Assembly: GCA_944470555.2 (NCBI GenBank)
Contig: OX104134.1
Coordinates: 115,190,701 to 115,254,700 of the forward strand
Direction of reading: 5' to 3'
Origin: Heterobilharzia americana
Taxonomy: Eukaryota; Platyhelminthes; Trematoda; Strigeidida; Schistosomatidae
DNA length: 64,000 nt
How positions within the stretch are numbered: the first letter of the stretch is position 1; every line of letters begins with the position of its first letter. This document shows positions 54,223-64,000 of this stretch, piece after piece. Below the pieces are notes generated by a model. The model did no database searches, had not been told where the DNA came from, and was given only the letters and a program-made list of their open reading frames with translations. The position numbers and the translations under genes are program-made.

Positions 54223-57200
54223 GTCCTACCATGCCAGAAAGGTCTGTTGGTCAGTGGTTAGATGAAAAGCAGCTACCGTTGTGGTGCAAATTACTGCACT
54301 ATGATGGGGGTCTGAGGGCGAAGTCGTACTGCTGCTAGCTGGATGGGGTGTGACAGCAGTAAGGTGTTTCCCTTGGATGACCAGCAGTGCCATGCTGATG
54401 CTGCCTTCTCAGTGGAAGGGGGGGTTAGGAAAGGTCGGCCCCAAAAATAACATACTCCACCACGCCCCACGGTCTGCCGGGCCGGCGGTGTTGGTTCACT
54501 TGTCGTTTCCTTTCGACCATCCGGCCCCAAAAGTACAAAAGTTCAAAATAATCATACTTAAAAGGCTGAGTGTGACAGGCCTCAAGCAGATGTCTGATGG
54601 GCTCTGCGGTCACACAAATCTCTTTCAGGTACCTTAAGAAGAAATAACCTTCCACGGTGTGGGCAGCCGGGAAGTGTCAACCGCCCTCATAACTCTGTCA
54701 GCACCCAAGTTTCTTCTGACTGCTATCCTCCTCCTCCATCGTTACCTTCTAAGCTTCCTTCACGCCTCTCAACGATACTACATCATCTTCAATTTCTCCT
54801 ACCTCTGCAGCCTCCGACAACGATCTGAGTCCACAGAACAGCATCACTGGTCTCCTTAAACCACGCTCCAAATTACATATTGGAGCCTTCAATGTCCACA
54901 CCCTCCGGACCCAAGTGTGGTTATTCATATAACCTCTCTTGCTCAATCTAGTGAATCCGCAAAATTCACCCTTCGAGTTTCTGGAGATTCGATAGCTAGC
55001 TCTCGTGGTCTTGCAGGTGTAGGCATAGCACTAAGCACTAGGGCAGAAAACTCACTACTAGACTGGATCCCAGTTGATAGTCGCCTCTGCGCTATGAGGC
55101 TGAACGGCTCAGTAAGAACTAAAAGGAATAGTGAGACTCGCCGTTGTCTCTTTGTAATCTCTGCTTACACACCCACTGACTGCAGCTCGCATGCAGTGAA
55201 GGACGAGTTCTATCGTAAACTGTCTAACCTCCTCTCAAAGCCAAACGTTCGGACGTGGTGGTTGTTGCAGGTGACCTCAACGCACAGGTGGGTAGACTGA
55301 GTGAGGCAGAAAGGCACTTAGGTGGCACTTTCGGAATCCCGGGTGAACGAACAGATTACGGTGATCGCCTATTACAACTATGATCAGATGACCGCCTATT
55401 TTTAGCCAGCACCAATTTCAGACATAAAGAAAGGCACTGTCTGACCTGGCGTCCACCGAGCTCAACTCAGCGATGGACACAGACCACATTGCTTTTAGTC
55501 ATCGGTGGAGAGGATCGATGGAAGACTGCCGCTCCTTCTGGAGTACGTGTTTGGATAGCGATCATACGTTGGTCCGAGCACATATATGCCTGCGTCTCAA
55601 TGGTCGTAAGAAAAATTTGGCAACGAAAACATCAAAACCGCTTTCAGTGAGAAGTTGGCTGGGCAGTTATCGGGACAGAACACTGTCACTTATCCAGAAG
55701 TTTGCTGCTATCTCTACTCTGCTGTAAAAGCAGCGTTGAAGACCGTAGAGGATTCCGAAATTGACCAAAAAGAGCTAGGGGGTATCAGCAGCTTCTTCTG
55801 AACTAATGGATGCACGTGAACGCCTCCCTGCAGGCTCTGAGTACAATGAAGAGCAAGCGCAACTTAAAAGTAGACTGATGAAAGGTCTACACAGCGACCG
55901 CCAACAGTGGTGGAAAGTAAAGGCTAAAGCGATGGAAAAGGCAACGAGGATTGGTAAGACAATTATTTAGACTTATTAAGGAGACTGAGGGGAAAAGGTC
56001 AACAGCAGTTAGTGTGGCTATAGCGGAGAAGGACGGATCTGCGATTCACCCTCAGGGGAGACGACTGGAACGATGGGCAGAACACTTCGAGGAACAGTTT
56101 AACTGGCCCCCAGCCACGATTCCGTTGCCCGCTATCGGATCCTGAATGGGACATAGACATAGGTCCACCAACACTAGCAGAAGTCGAGAAAGCGAAAGGT
56201 AACTTGAAACGAAGAAGGGCAGCAGGACCAGACGGACTACCTGCTGAGGTACACAAGGATGGTGATAAGGTGCTCTTAGTCAGGTTAACGTAAGTGTTAG
56301 CTAGTGTATGGGAATTAAATACTATCCCATCTGACTGGTCTGAATCACTGATTATCCCAGTCTTCAAGAAAGGCAGGAAGTCCTCTTATGGTATCCACAG
56401 GGGAATGAGCCTGACGAACGTAGTGTCTAAGATTACAGGTTCTATTATTATTCGATGCCTGAGTAGAGCTCGGGAACAGCAAGCCCGAGAAAACCAGACA
56501 GGCTTTAGACCTGGTCGTGGATGTATCGACCAAATATTCACACTGCGCCAGGCCCTGGAACATAGGCACGCTTACAGACGCCCGACAATAGCTGTATTTC
56601 TCGACTTGAAGGCGGCATTTGACTCCGTTGATCGAGAAGTCTTATGGCAATGTCTGTCAATGAAAGGAGTGCCTAGTAAGTACATAACGTTATTGAAAGC
56701 TCTCTACTCGAACACTTGTAGGCATGTTAGAGCCTATGGCGAGTTGTCCAGGGAGCTATACTCATCGAGTCGTGTCCGTCAAGGATGCCCACTATCCCCA
56801 TTCTTATTCAATTTTATCATAGATATTCTTATGGAGGTCTCCCTCTCATCACCTGACTACACAGAGATTGGCCTAATCGCGAGAGAATTTTTGTTAGACC
56901 TAGAACACGCAGATGACGTAGTGCTGTTATGGAAGATGCAGAGTCTTCTGGATTCTTTGAGTGGGAATTTTGAGAATGTCTGGGATGCGTTTCTCACTAC
57001 CCGAATGCAAATCTTTGCTCCAGAATTGGTCTTTAACGGCGTTTCGGCTAACAACAGAGTGTAGTGGTTGAGTGTGTCGACCACTTCACCTACTTGGGAA
57101 GTAGGATCAGCTCAGTGGCTGACGCAGTCTCTACACGAACACAAAAGGCTTGGCTGGCGTTTGCCACCTGCGGCGCCGACGTGATACTCGGTTGTCTGTT

Positions 57201-57884
57201 AAGGGTCGCGTGTACTGCACAGCAGTCCACTCTGTTCTTCTCTGTGGCCGTGAAACGCGGCCATTAATGGTGAAAGACATGAGAATGCTTCAGGTGTTTG
57301 ACCACCATTGCCTTTTTCGTATAGGCCGTATTCCGTGGTGTTACCACGTGAGTAATGCAGAAGTCAAGTGTAGAGTTTTAGGGAGAAGAGGTAAGGTAGT
57401 TGACGAGGTTATGAAGCTTTATTGACTGAGATGGCTTGCTGGGACATGTGTTACGTATGGCTAGTTGCCGGTTGCCTTGCCACACAACGGCTGCCGAAGT
57501 AGGTTCAGACTGAAAAGAAGCCCGAGGCGGCGACACCAAAACATGGCACCAATGTATGAAGTCTTTAACTGTTGGTTTAAGCCATGTGGGGAGATGCAGA
57601 CTAGGTGGTTGGGGTCCGCGGGACAAGAGGAACCAGTGGTTGAAGACTCTAGTAATATGGCTCAGAACCGATGTATACATACATTATCCTCATCTTAACG
57701 CTCTGCTGAATCTCTCCATTTTCTCATTCTTCCTTCTCTTTCCGCACTTCATATTTCTTTTGACTAAATTTTCTTTCCTTCATCTCCCACTTCACTGCCT
57801 TTCTACTTGATGTACTGTTATGAGCTGTGGCAACTCGAACCATTGCTCATTAATGCCTAGTCCTATGTTGATAGATGATGATAA
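54223..57884 (+). mobile_element. RTE-type LINE A, copy 4 (plus strand, mosaic)
   Basis: A plus-strand copy lacking the first 90 or so bases. From 54223 to about 56840 it is nearly identical to copies 1-3. From there to its 3' end near 57884 it is strongly diverged. The 3' end has TGATGATGATAATT-type tail sequence. It is in inverted orientation to copy 3, 11.6 kb away. Confidence 0.85.
54880..57690 (+). pseudogene. RTE-A copy 4 ORF2 (endonuclease-RT, broken)
   Basis: Endonuclease frames 54917-55300 and 55473-55727 are the same as in copies 1-3, with the same three breaks. The linker (55951-56145) is followed by RT 56294-57064, with FLDLKAAFDSVDREVLWQCL and RVRQGCPLSPFLFNF. Motif C, in the diverged part, reads LEHADDVVLLWKMQ: the family's GEDAD segment is lost through a 15-base deletion. 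C-terminal pieces (57064-57267, 57150-57425, 57556-57810) are in different frames. It shares with copy 2 the TAA before VLASVWE and the five-base loss after LPAI. Confidence 0.8.
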
Positions 57885-57959
57885 TTCAAGCACAATCAAG
57901 CATCCTAAGTGGCGCAAAAGTATATTTCCTCCATTCTTCTGTGATCATATTAGTAGTAA

Positions 57960-58450
57960 AATTAGCCCAGTTCTGTATGTTGGGTTTAATTCTGTGAATG
58001 TCAGACTCAACAGTGTTTCTTCATTTGTTTGACCGGCAAGAAGCGGTAGTCAAAAAGTGATTGCATAAGACAAGAACTGTGATATCAGCATCTGATTCTC
58101 AAATTATCCCTGAGATACCTTTCTGTTTGGCTCAGTACTACTACTTGTACATTGAAATCACTTAATACGATGGCTGTATCTGGGTACTTCTCCTTTTGAT
58201 ACAGGCTTTTTGTTAAAATTTATCCCTCACATCCTGCAAACTGGAATTAGTGTGCCTATGCCTTAACGACAAATAAACATCAACTTGTATTAGTGATTTA
58301 GGGAATCAACTATGTTTTAGTTTTGTGAACTATTATCCTGCAATGTCTCAATATTCAAGAGTTTCGCTACTGTTTTTATTCTATTCTTTCTTCATGACAG
58401 GATTTTCATTTCATTGTATATGCTGTCAAAACTAAAGTCACTCAATTCGA
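57960..58450 (-). pseudogene. Degenerate RTE endonuclease fragment, minus strand
   Basis: A minus-strand stretch around 58110-58190 reads YPDTAIVLSDFNVQVVVLS, which resembles the catalytic block VVVAGDLNAQVGRLS of RTE endonucleases. Nearby AT-rich sequence matches the expected YRKL-type segment only loosely. It is very old and weakly supported. Confidence 0.4.
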
Positions 58451-58784
58451 GCTGATGGGTGCATCCATCGCTCAAATATTCCGATACAAATAACAAGATT
58501 GCCATAAGTGTCATTGTTGTCGTACTAATTTATGAGTTGTCAAGTTTGAACCATATTGAAATATTTTTCCATCTACTGCATAAAGGAGAATGGATTGATT
58601 TCTGTGTGCTATCCCATCCCTTCCTGCATAAATCGATGGCAGATCAAGTAAGACACTGAAACAACGTAAGAGTTGTTTGAATCACGCTTCAACTTGTAGT
58701 ATATTCATGCAGATCATGCTACTTATTAAGTAGAAGTAATCTAAGTGAAAAATGGGCAAAATGTGTCAAACAGACAACACGGGA
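58451..58784. other. No recognisable feature
   Basis: About 330 bp, AT-rich, with a 66-residue open frame (58459-58659) lacking motifs. Confidence 0.4.
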
Positions 58785-61700
58785 CCTGGCATAGCAGCGT
58801 AAATGCCCAAGTTGCCACACCTCATATCAGCACATCAAGCAAGAATGCACTGAGGTGAAGGTTGAAGAAATGAAGAAAAACCCATTCAAAAGAGACAGAA
58901 AGTCGTCAAAAGAGAACAAGGTGAGGTGAGAGAATACAGAAATTCGGTATGACGATCTGGATGATGATAATGTGTGGAAGCATATGCGCCACTGACGTTA
59001 ATTCTGGGCCATATCACCAACTAAGGTCCCTGACCACTGGTTCCAGTCGTCACACAGACTCCAACCTGGAATTCTACGTTAATATATACGGTTGAGATAA
59101 ACAGTCGCAGACTCTATGCAATGATGTCATGTTTAAGTTCGGTTACCTCTAAGCCTTTTCCAGTCTGAACTTACTTCAGCTAACATCGTGCAACGGGGCA
59201 GACGGTAACTAGGCATGCTTGATACATTTTCCAACCACCAGATCCATTAAAGGTTCACTACCTTATCGACTAACTTTCCATGCCTCCGTAAAACTCTACG
59301 CACGACTTCTGGACTAATGATGTGGTGATACCGCGACACGTGACGTATGCTACGAACGCAACGGTGGTCAAACACCACAAGCCTCATCATGTCCCCTACA
59401 TTTAATGGTCATTTTTCACACCCATACAGTAAAACAGAGCAAAATGCTGCATAGTACACTGGAACCTTAACAGACAATCAGAAATCGTGGCAGCACTGTA
59501 GCTGGTGTGTGTTGGCGAAAGCCAATTAAGCCTTTTGTATACGTGCAGGGATTTCTATGGTCGCTGACCCACCACGGCTGATCCAACATCCGAAGTAAGT
59601 GACGTGGCGAACACAATAAAACACTTCACTCTGTGTTGCTAAGAAAAGAACCAGTGAAGACCAATTCTGTAGCAATAATTTACATTCGAGTAGATAGGAA
59701 TGCATCTCAAGCATTTCTAAATTGACCCTCGAAGTGTCCAGAAGACTGCTTTTTTCAGGGTATTCACCTAACAAGAATGTATCATCTATGTACTCCGGAT
59801 CTATCAAGTATTCTCCTATAACTAGTTTAATGTCTGTGAAGTCAGATAACGATCAAGAGACTTCCATAAGTACATTTGTGACAATAAAACAAGAATGGAG
59901 ACATCGGATATCTTTGACGGAAACCACTTGATGTTGACAACTCACCCTAGACACTAACACGTTCACAGGTGTTCGATTTACAGAGCCTTCAGTGTAATGA
60001 TGAGCTTACCCAGCATTCCTTTCACCGAGAGACGACGTATGACCTCTTGATTGACAGTTAAATGCCGCCTCCAGGTCGGGAAATACAGCCGTTGTTGAGA
60101 GTTGGTATATGCGCCTGTATTTTAGAAACGTGCATTGGGCGAATAAACGGTCGACATGCCTACAGCTAGGTACAAACCTGCCTAGCTTCATCAGACTTGC
60201 TATTCCTAATCACTTGGATGTCTAATAAACATAAAACCTAGAATGTCAGATATTATGTTCGTCAGGCAGACTCCCCTGTGGTTATCAGTGGAGAATTGCT
60301 GACCTTTCTTGAGTGAGAAAGGATTATATTTCATTGCCATATGCTAGCGGACACTTAATTTGATCACTAATGCGTGACCTCTGTCCTTAAATACCTCCGT
60401 TACAGCTCCATTTGGCCACCCTGCCCTTACCCCTTCCAGGTTGCACACATCCTTCTTACCTTCCCCAAGGTCTGGAGGCCCTATCTTACTGTTCTATTCA
60501 GGACTCAAGTTGATAGCGGCCAAAGAAATAGAAACTGGCGACCAGTTGAACTGTTACTTCTAAATCCTTTCGAATCACTCGATTCGGATGGTGCTGCAGA
60601 AATCCACTGGCTCTTACTGAACTTTAGATGTAGGCTACCAACAGTGTTTACCTCTATTTCAACAGCAAATTGAATGTCATCCCAGGCATCATCAGGAAGA
60701 GATTCGTTTTCATGTTCAGATAAATGCTTAGTTATCTCCTCCCTAGAAAACACAACGTCTTCATCCTCCCGTCAAGTACATACAGGCTGCATTGCTGCTT
60801 GTTTCTTGCGAACGGTAAGGTGCAGACATAAACTTATCCCAGGTTTCCTTTGTTCCTCCAACTGATGTCAGTCTACGATGAATAACAACTTGAAATAAAC
60901 TTATCCGTAGTAACACGTGATCAGAGTTGAAGCAGGTAATTTGGATAAGGCGGCAATCAGCTACCGATCTTCTACAATGATGGATCATAGCAACATGACC
61001 TGTATTCATCGACTGTTTGATGTCGATGGATGCCAAGTGAGACAGTGACTCTCCGTATACTTGAAGTTAGCACTGGTCAGAAACACTGGAGTTTTAGAAC
61101 AAAATTGCAAGAGACGATCACCGTTGGTGGTCTACTGACTTTCGTTACCTTTCCGTTTGGCTCAGTTTTCCTACTTAAGCATTAAAGTCACCTGCTGAAG
61201 GTTTTGGATTGTAGAGCAAAGTTGACAGCTTTTGATAGAATTTATCCTTTTTAGTATCCAAACCGTAGTCGGTGGATGCATAGGCGGAGACTACGAATAA
61301 CCATCGATATGTCTCACTACCCTTACTACTTCGTACAGATCCATTCAATCGAACAGTGCGCAGATGACTTTTGCTTCGTATTCAGTTTAGGAGTGCATTT
61401 TCTGCCTTATAAGTAACGTTATATGTGCAGCTGCAAGACTGCGACAGCTAGTCACAGAATCTCTAGTAACTTGAATGGTGAATCTGAAAGAAGTTAAGTG
61501 ATTAACCGAATCTCCCAAGTGCAGCACATACCCATGGAGTGAGATGCTAAGGTTTCTCCAAAAGTTCCCTGTTGTTTGATATCCCATTCGCTTTGAACGT
61601 TCTGATTTCCAATGTGAAATCTACATGGGACGTTTCAGTAGACAAAGAATAGTATTTTACGAGCTTTGATTGTTAACAATGGTCGCTGATTAGTAGGTTG

Positions 61701-61870
61701 ATGGAGTTGTAAGAGGCTTAACATTGGTTTCAGGAAGTGAAGATAAGGGAGAAGAAAAAGTTAAGGTGACTTTGTTTCGTATCCTGCTGGAATTCTAGGG
61801 GTCGTTGGTACCATCCGACTGCCAACATAGTTGTTGTGTTTGTACGGTACCTGAAGACCTAAAGGGAAAA
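58785..61870 (-). mobile_element. Degenerate RTE-A, minus strand (copy 7), near full length
   Basis: It follows the copy 3 order throughout. 3' end block GTTGCCACACCTCATATCAG at about 58811, C-terminal domain near 58990-59500, RT with DPEYIDDTFLLGEYPEKSS near 59526-59807, motif A region near 60040-60080, linker near 60500-60750, endonuclease 60800-61600, and the CGACTGCCAACA block near 61819 matching the 5' region. Divergence is high and breaks are numerous, so this insertion predates copies 1-3. Confidence 0.75.
59526..59807 (-). pseudogene. RTE-A copy 7: RT motif C region
   Basis: A 93-residue frame spanning the RT catalytic motif as YIDD (YADD in younger copies), then LLGEYPEKSSLLDTSRVNLE, CKLLLQNWSS and VTYFGCWIS, the thumb signature. 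It ends in the linker to the C-terminal domain (IPARIQKA). It shows the same architecture as copy 3 at much greater distance. Confidence 0.65.
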
Positions 61871-63054
61871 ACTAAGTCAATTTATTTACATCACTGATGA
61901 ACGCGGTCCTTAAGGAGTGAAGCTGCCATCTGGTGTTTAAATCACCTGGTTTTATCTAGGAGGTGGTTCTGCTGTGACTGATCGAGGTTGTCTCGGCCTG
62001 AGCAATTTAATTCATTGTAGGTAGCTTTAGGAGGTAATCTCATGTGTAGGAATTGGTACGTTTTTATAATTGCTTTCAATGCAAAGAACAGTATTCAACG
62101 AGGATTATATAGTAGTCAAACTGTGACTCAGTTGCCCCAAAACCTGACTTGCAACCAGTTAGTCAGAGAATAGAACCCTGCTTCACGTTTTGTGGTTTGA
62201 GTAATCAGCCTAAAAGATGTCGGCCATGACATCACGAATCTCTACGTGATTACGAGTTGTTTGCAATCTGATGAAACTCAACGTAAGCTGAAAACCTTCA
62301 CCGTTTAGCTAAGGATGTGTAATGGATATTTCTGCGTAAATGTTACCAACTGTTTCACGAGATGTTAGTGTACACATCCCATAAATGAACCCAAAAGTTA
62401 TCGTTCCGATCGATTTTCCTACACCATTTGTCCACTAGTAACTTCTGGTTCCTTCTTTGAATAAATCTTATATTTTTGTGAGGTGACAATGGAGTTTAAT
62501 AGAAAGCCTCACTCGGTGCAAAGTTCAAACTAGTCACCTATAGTTTTTTGGCTCGATGCCTTACGAACTGAGCTCTGAGACCCAACTACCGAGTAGATCT
62601 TTATTTCACTTCAGTCATATGACAGGTGGACAGTACTCAAACACGACCTAATTTTCATGCTTGTTCGCATTCAATCATCAATTCGTGTCTTCAATCATAA
62701 AGAAATTGTAATTTCCTCAAGGATTCGTAACCCCACCAGTCAATGATAGAGTTAGATAAATTACCACTAGATTAACTCTCTGTGTGACTGGAGCGTGTTC
62801 ACAAATTGGCTAGTATCTAGCAGTCAGTGCAGCTGTTACTTACTGTATGTATATAAATCAGGTTTGCATTATCGCCACCAAGATAAATTACATGACATTG
62901 TGGTGAATAGTGATCTAAAGTTAAATTTCAAAAACCAACTATTCAGAAGCCTTGGATCTTTCCACATAAAAATATGATTTTCTATTCTTTTTTGTAATTC
63001 ATTTTACGATCCTTACGGGTAGAAAATGATTATTACTTCTACTAGACAGTCTGC
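61871..63054. other. No recognisable gene or element
   Basis: About 1.2 kb without a supported feature. A tRNA-like word on the minus strand near 62530-62570 was considered and rejected. Confidence 0.4.
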
Positions 63055-63420
63055 TAATAACAGCATGGGACGTAACATTGTTATGTAGTCGTTCAATTCA
63101 CTACTCCTCAGTTAACGATATCAAGAGACGAGGCAATAATAAGAAGAAATATAGAGAAATAAGGAGAAAAATGTACATAAAAGTCGTAGGAAGTTATACC
63201 TGGTGATTTAGAAAGGTTAAAGCAACGAGATGAAATATGGTATGACGATTGTATATGAATATATCTGCACCATTGAGATAGATTCTGAGCCAAACTATCC
63301 ATCACCTAGAGTATGCAACCACCGATTCCGGTTGCATTGTGGGACCCGATCTGCAAGTGTACATTTCCCTGCATGGTTCGAACCAACAGTTAGAAATTCA
63401 TTATCCCAACACAGGTTGAC
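63055..63420 (-). mobile_element. RTE-A 3' end fragment, minus strand (copy 8)
   Basis: Diverged 3' end of RTE-A. The minus frame at 63108-63305 opens MMDSLAQNLSQWCRYIHIQS, matching the family's LGDMAQNRSQWRRCIHTLSS. Adjacent sequence to 63420 matches the Trp-rich C-terminal region. Strong 5' truncation is the usual outcome of LINE insertion. Confidence 0.6.
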
Positions 63421-63489
63421 CAGTTCAATCCAGTATCGCAATGGAAAGTTAAATATATCAATTAGTCAAGACGATCCCTATTGTACAAC

Positions 63490-63725
63490 AGTTGGCTCTG
63501 GTTTATAACTAGCATAGTGGACAATTCTCAGGCGTTTACAACTATGGGTACTGGGTCGAGTCCCTGTGGTAACATCATCACTCAGTACGATGTAAGTACA
63601 TCCAGCTGAAAAGTCTCATACTGGATGAAACATGCGCCATTAGTTCGACTGCTAGCCATCACCGAGCGAATAACCTTGGAATGAAACTTGCAGTATAGAG
63701 GCATCCGCATAGGAGCTCATATGCC
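63490..63725 (+). mobile_element. tRNA-derived SINE resembling Sm-alpha (decayed)
   Basis: The 5' part looks tRNA-derived: an A-box-like TAGCATAGTGGAC near 63509 and a B-box-like GGGTCGAGTCCC at 63553-63564. A hammerhead-like segment follows (63598-63655) and then GACTGCTAGCCATC, in the order seen in schistosome Sm-alpha SINEs. Sequence after 63660 is diverged. The identification rests on remembered family features, not an alignment. Confidence 0.6.
63598..63655 (+). ncRNA. Decayed hammerhead ribozyme in SINE
   Basis: ACATCCAG, then CTGAAAA in place of the conserved CTGATGA, then a stem II region (GTCTCATACTGGAT, poorly paired), then the conserved GAAA (63627-63630) and CATGCGCC. The core substitution TG to AA and the weak stem II should abolish cleavage. 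The order of elements matches the Sm-alpha hammerhead. Confidence 0.55.
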
Positions 63726-64000
63726 AGTAGACGTTGATCAATTTGACTCAATATAATAACATGAAATTAATGGTATCAACAAAAAAAACAGAGACTTCAG
63801 GGATTGATATAACGTTTTATTCTAGCTATCTTTAACCTTTTTCCACTAGAGAGACATTGCATAAAATACGTATCCCTAATAGTCTACAGCATAAATCTCC
63901 ATGCTGAATAAATTACCCTTTTCCTAAAATAGTTAACATAAATTTTTCTATGAGTTTACGGAAGTTGGACATCATACTTTTGTGTTTATCGATCCTTTCT
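63726..64000. other. No recognisable feature
   Basis: AT-rich sequence to the window end with no supported gene or repeat. Confidence 0.4.

Noticed and set aside
62520..62580. tRNA-like sequence on the minus strand (AGCTCAGTTCGTAAGGCATC)
   Set aside because: Resembles an A box only. No B box at the right distance and no cloverleaf can be drawn.

Overview
The window looks like a piece of a schistosome (blood fluke) genome, or that of a close digenean relative. It holds almost nothing but nested, mostly dead retroelements, and I found no convincing host gene, rRNA or tRNA. The basis for the organism is the combination of repeat families: two RTE-clade LINEs (called A and B here; A is of the SR2/Perere-3 type), three CR1-like LINEs (C, D, E), Penelope-like elements with a GIY-YIG endonuclease, a CsRn1/Boudicca-type LTR retrotransposon with a tRNA-Trp-like primer site, and a decayed tRNA-derived SINE with a hammerhead-ribozyme-like segment as in schistosome Sm-alpha. 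This assignment is inference from family knowledge, not from a database search. Family letters are labels local to this report.

Layout. 1-1780: nothing recognised. 1783-3835: Penelope-like remnant (minus strand) flanked by inverted repeats. 3836-6650: nothing recognised. 6650-14576 and 27267-28235: one CR1-like LINE (E, plus strand), split first by a tandem three-LTR retrotransposon (7865-13138) and then by a 12.7-kb block at 14577-27266. That block is RTE-A copy 1, a 6-kb duplicated segment, and RTE-A copy 2. 28236-28697: unassigned. 28698-30302: an uninterrupted copy of part of LINE D. 30303-35010: LINE C (plus). 35011-44823: LINE D again, now carrying RTE-B (35305-38612, minus) and RTE-A copy 3 (38816-42618, minus). 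45625-48330: degenerate A fragments (plus) with a solo LTR. 48538-52960: a second Penelope-like element (minus) split by RTE-B copy 3. 53160-54019: an RTE fragment and a minus-strand solo LTR. 54223-57884: RTE-A copy 4 (plus). 57960-63420: degenerate minus-strand RTE fragments. 63490-63725: SINE.

The most interesting structure is at 14577-27266. Target-site duplications, an empty site, a microhomology junction and shared point differences all fit one history. A roughly 9.8-kb circle or equivalent template was made from 33424-43212. It then recombined through its RTE-A copy with an RTE-A copy already sitting in LINE E. Separately, RTE-A and RTE-B copies show sharply bounded patches of near identity inside otherwise diverged copies, which points to gene conversion or chimeric retrotransposition. 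All elements that can be judged carry disabling lesions. The youngest is the tandem LTR element: two units with about two differences in 2.46 kb, and an internally deleted pol.
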